Origin: JBCDJG01 sp038748065
GTDB taxonomy: Bacteria > Pseudomonadota > Gammaproteobacteria > Pseudomonadales > Halieaceae
Assembly (NCBI GenBank): GCA_038748065.1
Contig: JBCDJG010000004.1
Coordinates: 83,933 to 147,932, forward strand
Reading direction: 5' to 3'
DNA length: 64,000 nucleotides
Shown piece after piece: positions 59,524 to 64,000 of the stretch (the first letter of the stretch is position 1; the number at the start of each line of letters is the position of its first letter). The notes under the pieces are model-generated. The model was not told the origin of the DNA, searched no databases, and saw only the letters and a list, made by a program, of their open reading frames with translations. A program made the translations under genes and the position numbers.

Positions 59524-62034
59524 GTGGCGACACTATTGACCTTGATACGACTCGGAGCCTCTCTGTTAGCTGCCGTGCTACTCGGCACCTTCAGCTCCTC
59601 GACACTTGCGCAATTGAGCAGTGAAGACTGGCTACTGTCCCATGGGTCTGCGGAAGCGAATGGAAAGGTGCGCCTTATCGGCGCCGCTTCCAGAGGTGTG
59701 CTGCAGAATATGGAAGTGGCGGTCTACGAATTAGATCCCGCCGCTGCAGGCGGCCTCGGGCAAAAGGTCGATGATGGTTTTACGGACGATCGAGGAACGT
59801 TTCAGGGTGTTGCGTTAGTCGCTCCCGGGATGAACGACTTGTATGTCGTGGCTGTGCGCAGGACGCGGGATTCCACCAATGCGACGACCGCAAAGCGGCC
59901 GCTGCTCTCTGAAATAAGGACGGTAGTGAGCGGGCGCCAGATTCTACAGAAAGAGCGCATCTACGCAACGCCGATATCGACTCTGATTCTGTCTGTCGCC
60001 CTGGAAGTGCAGGGTAAGCATCAGACTTTTGCTGCCGCACTCTATGCCGCAGAGGTGGTCGTGGGTTCTATTTTCGGCCTTGGCGAGGCAGATCAGCTGA
60101 ATCTGCTCACAGGCGCGCCACTGCTCACAGGTGCCGCCAAAACTGAAATTGAACAAGGCCAGGTCTGGCAACACAGAGCAATAGTCGAAGTATTTTTCAG
60201 TGCCTTGCATGACCAGTTCAGCAGCTTGCCGAAGGGTACGGGCACTATCGATGATCTGCTGGGGGCGATGGCCTGGGATCTGGCGGATGGCAAACTGAAT
60301 GCGCGGCGAAAGCGCTCCAGATCGGAAGTCTATGACGACGAGAGTCTGGCCAGTTATCGAAGGCCAGCTGAGACCTATGGCTTTGCGCGAACGGGCGGAA
60401 AGCGCCTATCGGATCTGCAGCAGATCATGTTAGATGAATTGCCCGTAACGAGAGAAAAGGTGAATGTCTCACAATTTGAAGCGCTGTCACTCGTAGTGTC
60501 TGCTCCCGCGTTTGTCCTCAACGGAGACACGGATCGGGACGGCATCCAAAACTCAGAAGATGGTGACGATGACGGCGACGGCTATTTTGACGACGTGGAC
60601 GCCTTCCCGCTCGACAAGCGAGAGAACGCGGACTTCGATGGCGACGGTCAAGGCGATGAGGCCGACGCGGATGACGATAACGATGGTGTAGCCGACACAT
60701 TCGATGAACTCCATATGATCGGTCTGCCGACAACACTGCGGCCCAGTGAGTCGGTGTCCGTCCGCGCAAAGGCTGGGCCGGCCTTCCCGCTGGAGGTCGA
60801 CGGGAACGAAGGATGGCAGCTGCGTCACAGCCTGCGGGACTTAAGCGGCAACTTTCAGACGGTATTGAATTCGGGCATACCAGATTGGGATTGGCAGGGT
60901 CGGTATTGGCCGTTCGAAGTGGTTGCGCCCGCCGCAAAGAAAACCTACACCTTTGAACTGAGCATAAGGTGTTCTCAGCGAGGTGGCGCAGGAAGTCCTT
61001 GCGCTGATATCGATGGCGAAGAGATTACCTTTACTCAGCAACTCATCGTTGATTGCCCGGCGTCCGGATGTTCAACGGGAGGCGGTGGCAACAAGAACCC
61101 CGATACGAGAATCAAGGGTGCCACGGCGTCGGTATCGGGCCCCGGTACGCTGTTTCAGACTCGTCGCGGCGAGCTCTACACCGTGTTCTCGGAGCGAAAT
61201 ACGCGGGGCATTTTTACTCGAATTGTACGGTCGCAAGACCGCGGAGAGACCTGGGAGCGGGTTCCGCTCTTGCTGGAAGAGGGCGGCTACCGGGGTAGGT
61301 TTTTAGAGACTAGCACGGGTGAATTGGTTTATGTCTCGACCTGTTTGACAGACGATGGGCACCGGATATGTATCTATCGCAGCTTCAATGGCGAGGATTG
61401 GTCCGTGTCGACGACCAGCGCTCCCGTTCCCCGTTTTCCTGAAGGGCCCTTCGCATTTGGGTGGAACGTTATTGGATTGGTGGATACACCGTTCGGAGTA
61501 ACACTGTTTCTCCGGTTTTTGCCCGATCAAAGTTTTGACATGAATGGTGGTATTTGGGTATCACGCAGCCGCGACCTGATTCAATGGACTTCGCCACGGC
61601 TGATTACGCCACCGGCGGAGCGCGCCGTGGTCGGCACCGCCGCCTACGACGGTGGGCGCGGCCATATGTTGGTTTACAGGCCCACCACAGGCAGAAACGA
61701 AACGGTACTCTTGCAGTCTTTTGATGGCATTAGCTGGGCAGAGCTTGACCGGCTGGCGCTGGGGCCAGGCGAGCGTCAGGACGGCATTAAATTTGTGCGA
61801 GACACCTCCGGGTTGTATTACACCTATTATGATCATCCCGATGCCAACTATGTACGCGAGATCGGCGATGACGGCACGATCGGTGAACCACAAGCGTTGA
61901 CCTATCCATTCTTTATTTCAACGAACCTGGTGAAACTTGAACGCGGCGAGTATGGGCTTGTTTACAGTAAGAGATCGCCCTCTCAAACGAAGATATTTTT
62001 CCGTACGCTCTCCGATGAGCCTCTGGGGGACTGA
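59524..62034 (+). CDS. secreted protein with thrombospondin type 3 repeats and BNR-type repeats
   Basis: 836 residues from GTG 59524 with AGGAG at 59510-59514 (9-bp spacer). Signal peptide MATLLTLIRLGASLLAAVLLG then TFSSSTLAQ. A region of ~300 residues is unrecognised. At about 334-395 are thrombospondin type 3 calcium repeats: DTDRDGIQNSEDGDDDGDGYFDD and FDGDGQGDEADADDDNDGVADTFDE. From about 550 a beta-propeller shows Asp-box motifs S-Q-D-R-G-E-T-W, S-F-N-G-E-D-W and S-F-D-G-I-S-W, as in sialidase-like folds. Exported, probably surface-bound. No catalytic residues are apparent; role probably in adhesion or glycan binding. Confidence 0.7.
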   Translation: MATLLTLIRLGASLLAAVLLGTFSSSTLAQLSSEDWLLSHGSAEANGKVRLIGAASRGVLQNMEVAVYELDPAAAGGLGQKVDDGFTDDRGTFQGVALVAPGMNDLYVVAVRRTRDSTNATTAKRPLLSEIRTVVSGRQILQKERIYATPISTLILSVALEVQGKHQTFAAALYAAEVVVGSIFGLGEADQLNLLTGAPLLTGAAKTEIEQGQVWQHRAIVEVFFSALHDQFSSLPKGTGTIDDLLGAMAWDLADGKLNARRKRSRSEVYDDESLASYRRPAETYGFARTGGKRLSDLQQIMLDELPVTREKVNVSQFEALSLVVSAPAFVLNGDTDRDGIQNSEDGDDDGDGYFDDVDAFPLDKRENADFDGDGQGDEADADDDNDGVADTFDELHMIGLPTTLRPSESVSVRAKAGPAFPLEVDGNEGWQLRHSLRDLSGNFQTVLNSGIPDWDWQGRYWPFEVVAPAAKKTYTFELSIRCSQRGGAGSPCADIDGEEITFTQQLIVDCPASGCSTGGGGNKNPDTRIKGATASVSGPGTLFQTRRGELYTVFSERNTRGIFTRIVRSQDRGETWERVPLLLEEGGYRGRFLETSTGELVYVSTCLTDDGHRICIYRSFNGEDWSVSTTSAPVPRFPEGPFAFGWNVIGLVDTPFGVTLFLRFLPDQSFDMNGGIWVSRSRDLIQWTSPRLITPPAERAVVGTAAYDGGRGHMLVYRPTTGRNETVLLQSFDGISWAELDRLALGPGERQDGIKFVRDTSGLYYTYYDHPDANYVREIGDDGTIGEPQALTYPFFISTNLVKLERGEYGLVYSKRSPSQTKIFFRTLSDEPLGD

Positions 62035-62129
62035 AACAGCGCTGCTCGAGGAGCACCGCCCAACTCGAGTACTAACCTAGGCTTCTGGTCTATCGTCAAG
62101 GCATCCAGTGCGTTCTCTGCGCCGAGCAA

Positions 62130-63860
62130 TTACTCAGCGCAATCCTCGCCGTCTACGAGCAGAGGCCCAGTGATGTCGTCGGAGATGAGGCAGGGTTGAT
62201 TCACGTTGCGTGTCCGAATATTGCTTCCTGTCACCGGGCTTAGTTTGTCAAATGGCGCCTCTATCTCAAAGCCAACGTCGGCATTGGAAACAGCTAAATC
62301 CCTTGCATCAAAGCCGCTGTCTGTCGAGAAAAGCGCGGTTACCGTATTGCTTATCGCTACAGACTCGAAGCTTTCTGTTTGCCCGTTAGTCCGAAACAAT
62401 AACACGCCGAAGTTGTCGCTGTTTTGGATGGTGCCATTGGTCCAACGATTGCCACCACGAAAGCCGATGTTGAGTGCCCTAAAGCCCACATCGCGAACCT
62501 CAAAGCCATCGATGTGAAGATTTGAACATCGATCCAGTGTAATGCCTGTCAGAACGTCTGAGGCTTGCAGATTTGTTATGGGGTGGCTGAGTTCTAAAAA
62601 GTTAGAGAATTTTATGGCCGATTGAGACTGCTTTACCGATAGATCAGAAATCCTGCTTCCCACCAGCGGTACACCGAAATTAAAGATGTCGATACCGTCT
62701 TCGGCACCATCAACGCTGAGCCCCTTTACGAAGGTTTCACCAAGGAGACCGATTCGAATGGCCCTGCCCGCGACATCCGCAGCGTGAACATTCTCTATCT
62801 GACTCCCATCCCCGCGCACTTGAATAAACATCCCATCGTCTGTTGAGCCCACCAGGCTTAAATTGCGGATCAGTGACGGGGACAGGGCCCTCAGGCCTAT
62901 GGCTTCGAGGGTTCCCGTCATCCCGGAAACTGTAACAGAGTCCATCTGTACCCTTGTCTCGCCGATGATAAAACCCAGCCGGCCCGGCCCCGTGATTGTG
63001 ACCCTTTGAATCTCCGCTTTAGTGGCATCGCGTATGATTAGCCCGGCGCCGTTCGGAAACTGCGGTTCAATCAGTAGGTCATAAAGCGCGAGATCTTTTC
63101 TGCCCCTGCTATCGATGACGAAGGCGCCAAAGTCATTGGCGCCTCCCGCAACGCGAAGGCCACGCACCTGTGTTTTATCGTTCAGGCGAACTACGGCATC
63201 ACCGCCATTGGGAATAGACGCCTGCGTTGGAATACGGCGCAGTGTGGGGCGCCCGCCCAGATCGTTAAAGTGCAGCACGCGGCCATTGCTGCGACGTACC
63301 GTCAACGACCCATCATCACCAGCGCCCAGCAGTTGCTGACCGACTTCCAGCTCGATGGAGCCATTAATCTCGCCGTCACGATCCAGCAGGATGATGACTT
63401 CTGCATCTCTCAGTCTCGGGCTAGAAATGCTATTGGGTTCGCAAGCCGTACCGGCTGCGCGACGTGTGCCCCCGGCAGAGACGAAGCGCACTCTCTTCTG
63501 CGGCTCACAAGGTTCTGCCAAAACATCACTTATGGGAACGAACTGCGCGGAAAGCGTGTAGGCGAGATCTTCATCGAGCGCTTCCGAAGGCGCTGCTGCA
63601 ATGCAAGGCATTAGTGAGTTTTTGCACAGCGTATTCCAACCGACGAACACGTGATCATCGTCCGGGATAGCGGTGAAGACATTGATATCTGTGGAAGTGA
63701 CAGCGTATTCGCAGGAGCCTGAGCAGTTTACCTCCCGACCGTCCAGGGGCTTAGAAGCAATGATGCTGCCGCCCCCCACGGCTTCCAGTGTCAGCTTACA
63801 GGCCGATAGCAGCAAGATTGCCGCTAGAAGCACAAGTCTCGAAAAGAAGAGGCTAAGCAT
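62130..63860 (-). CDS. lipoprotein with InlB-B-like domain and right-handed beta-helix
   Basis: 576 residues. Lipobox LLSAC with mature Cys21 (MLSLFFSRLVLLAAILLLSAC). Then GGGSIIASKPLDGREVNCSGSCEYAVTSTDINVFTAIPDDDHVFVGWNTLCKN, the same Cys-bearing FxGW domain as in the lipoprotein at 56.6 kb. From about 190 to 560 are beta-helix rungs with recurrent short hydrophobic strands (LIIRDATKAEIQRVTITGPG; MDSVTVSGMTGTLEAIGL; HIDGFEVRDVGFRALNIGFRG; NGTIQNSDNFGVLLFRTNG), as in pectate-lyase-like/right-handed parallel beta-helix proteins. Attached to the outer membrane; possible polysaccharide binding. It is opposite the BNR gene, tail to tail. Confidence 0.72.
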   Translation of the reverse strand: MLSLFFSRLVLLAAILLLSACKLTLEAVGGGSIIASKPLDGREVNCSGSCEYAVTSTDINVFTAIPDDDHVFVGWNTLCKNSLMPCIAAAPSEALDEDLAYTLSAQFVPISDVLAEPCEPQKRVRFVSAGGTRRAAGTACEPNSISSPRLRDAEVIILLDRDGEINGSIELEVGQQLLGAGDDGSLTVRRSNGRVLHFNDLGGRPTLRRIPTQASIPNGGDAVVRLNDKTQVRGLRVAGGANDFGAFVIDSRGRKDLALYDLLIEPQFPNGAGLIIRDATKAEIQRVTITGPGRLGFIIGETRVQMDSVTVSGMTGTLEAIGLRALSPSLIRNLSLVGSTDDGMFIQVRGDGSQIENVHAADVAGRAIRIGLLGETFVKGLSVDGAEDGIDIFNFGVPLVGSRISDLSVKQSQSAIKFSNFLELSHPITNLQASDVLTGITLDRCSNLHIDGFEVRDVGFRALNIGFRGGNRWTNGTIQNSDNFGVLLFRTNGQTESFESVAISNTVTALFSTDSGFDARDLAVSNADVGFEIEAPFDKLSPVTGSNIRTRNVNQPCLISDDITGPLLVDGEDCAE

Positions 63861-63894
63861 TTAAGAGTTCCTGTGATTTCGATGTTCTTGGCAA

Positions 63895-64000
63895 CTAAAA
63901 GCGGATGTCGAAGCTGCCGGAAACACTGTCTTCCAATTCATTCTGATCGGTGGCGCTATAGCTCCCTGCGACACCGTCTTCATCGTCACGCGTGTAGTCG
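63895..64000 (-). CDS. outer-membrane protein, C-terminal end (5' end outside window)
   Basis: Minus strand; the frame is open from the window end to TAG at 63895-63897. The product ends DYTRDDEDGVAGSYSATDQN then ELEDSVSGSFDIRF-stop, with a terminal Phe and an alternating strand, as expected for a Gram-negative outer-membrane barrel. It lies just upstream of the beta-helix lipoprotein on the same strand. Too short to name. Confidence 0.5.
   Translation of the reverse strand, partial: DYTRDDEDGVAGSYSATDQNELEDSVSGSFDIRF

Noticed and set aside
59395..59624. 77-residue frame in the leader of the BNR gene
   Set aside because: Overlaps the start of the well supported 59524 gene and has no ribosome site or recognisable domain.
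1..64000. CRISPR array, rRNA, prophage
   Set aside because: No regular short repeats with spacers, no rRNA-like conserved sequence, and no capsid, tail or terminase genes were found.

Overview
The window is a stretch of a Gram-negative, GC-rich, aerobic gammaproteobacterial chromosome. Gene content points to the marine OMG/Halieaceae-type lineage: a fused BioH-BioC protein, several TonB-dependent receptors, many acyl-CoA dehydrogenase, Rieske, P450 and SDR enzymes, and Gram-negative lipoproteins. That placement is inference from gene content only; no rRNA is present.

Layout. 1-12.7 kb is housekeeping: end of gltD, hemE, cysE, a TrmB-like methyltransferase, a hexapeptide acyltransferase, srkA, comF, and a complete biotin operon (bioB-bioF-bioHC-bioD) with a recognisable BirA operator in front of bioB, then a long-chain-type acyl-CoA dehydrogenase. 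12.7-14.4 kb holds a DUF3094 gene, tRNA-Pro(CGG), and a dead IS481-family insertion sequence with perfect 18-bp ends. 14.6-19 kb (minus strand) carries a P450, a TPR protein, epmB and a PuuB-like oxidase. 19-26.7 kb carries a PuuA-like glutamine synthetase with a nonsense codon at position 11, a membrane protein, mtnA, a B12/radical-SAM protein, aroK and gcvT. 26.7-32.9 kb is a complete Bat (aerotolerance) operon: MoxR, DUF58, DUF4381, BatA, a BatB-BatC fusion, BatD.

33-56.4 kb is a catabolic/uptake region: an HsaA-like flavin monooxygenase, a flavin reductase, TetR, Rieske dioxygenase alpha and beta subunits, three TonB-dependent receptors, an SDR, a carotenoid-cleavage-type oxygenase, two CocE/NonD hydrolases and a second TetR. 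Three near-identical dyads (consensus ATACAGWASTGTAT, spread over 53.2 and 56.4 kb) lie upstream of the hydrolase pair and of the third receptor and look like the operators of the adjacent TetR, tying these genes into one regulon. 56.6-64 kb is accessory surface material: a lipoprotein coupled to a FabD-like acyltransferase that lacks the malonyl-binding Arg, a repeat-bounded cassette with an AT-richer orphan gene, a large thrombospondin-3/BNR protein, a beta-helix lipoprotein, and the 3' end of an outer-membrane protein gene.

Non-coding structure worth attention: two ~100-bp clover-like inverted repeats at 3991-4264, a 93-bp structured element at 24718-24810, and dyads in front of all three receptor genes. 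All functional names are from reading protein sequences by eye; no database search was run.
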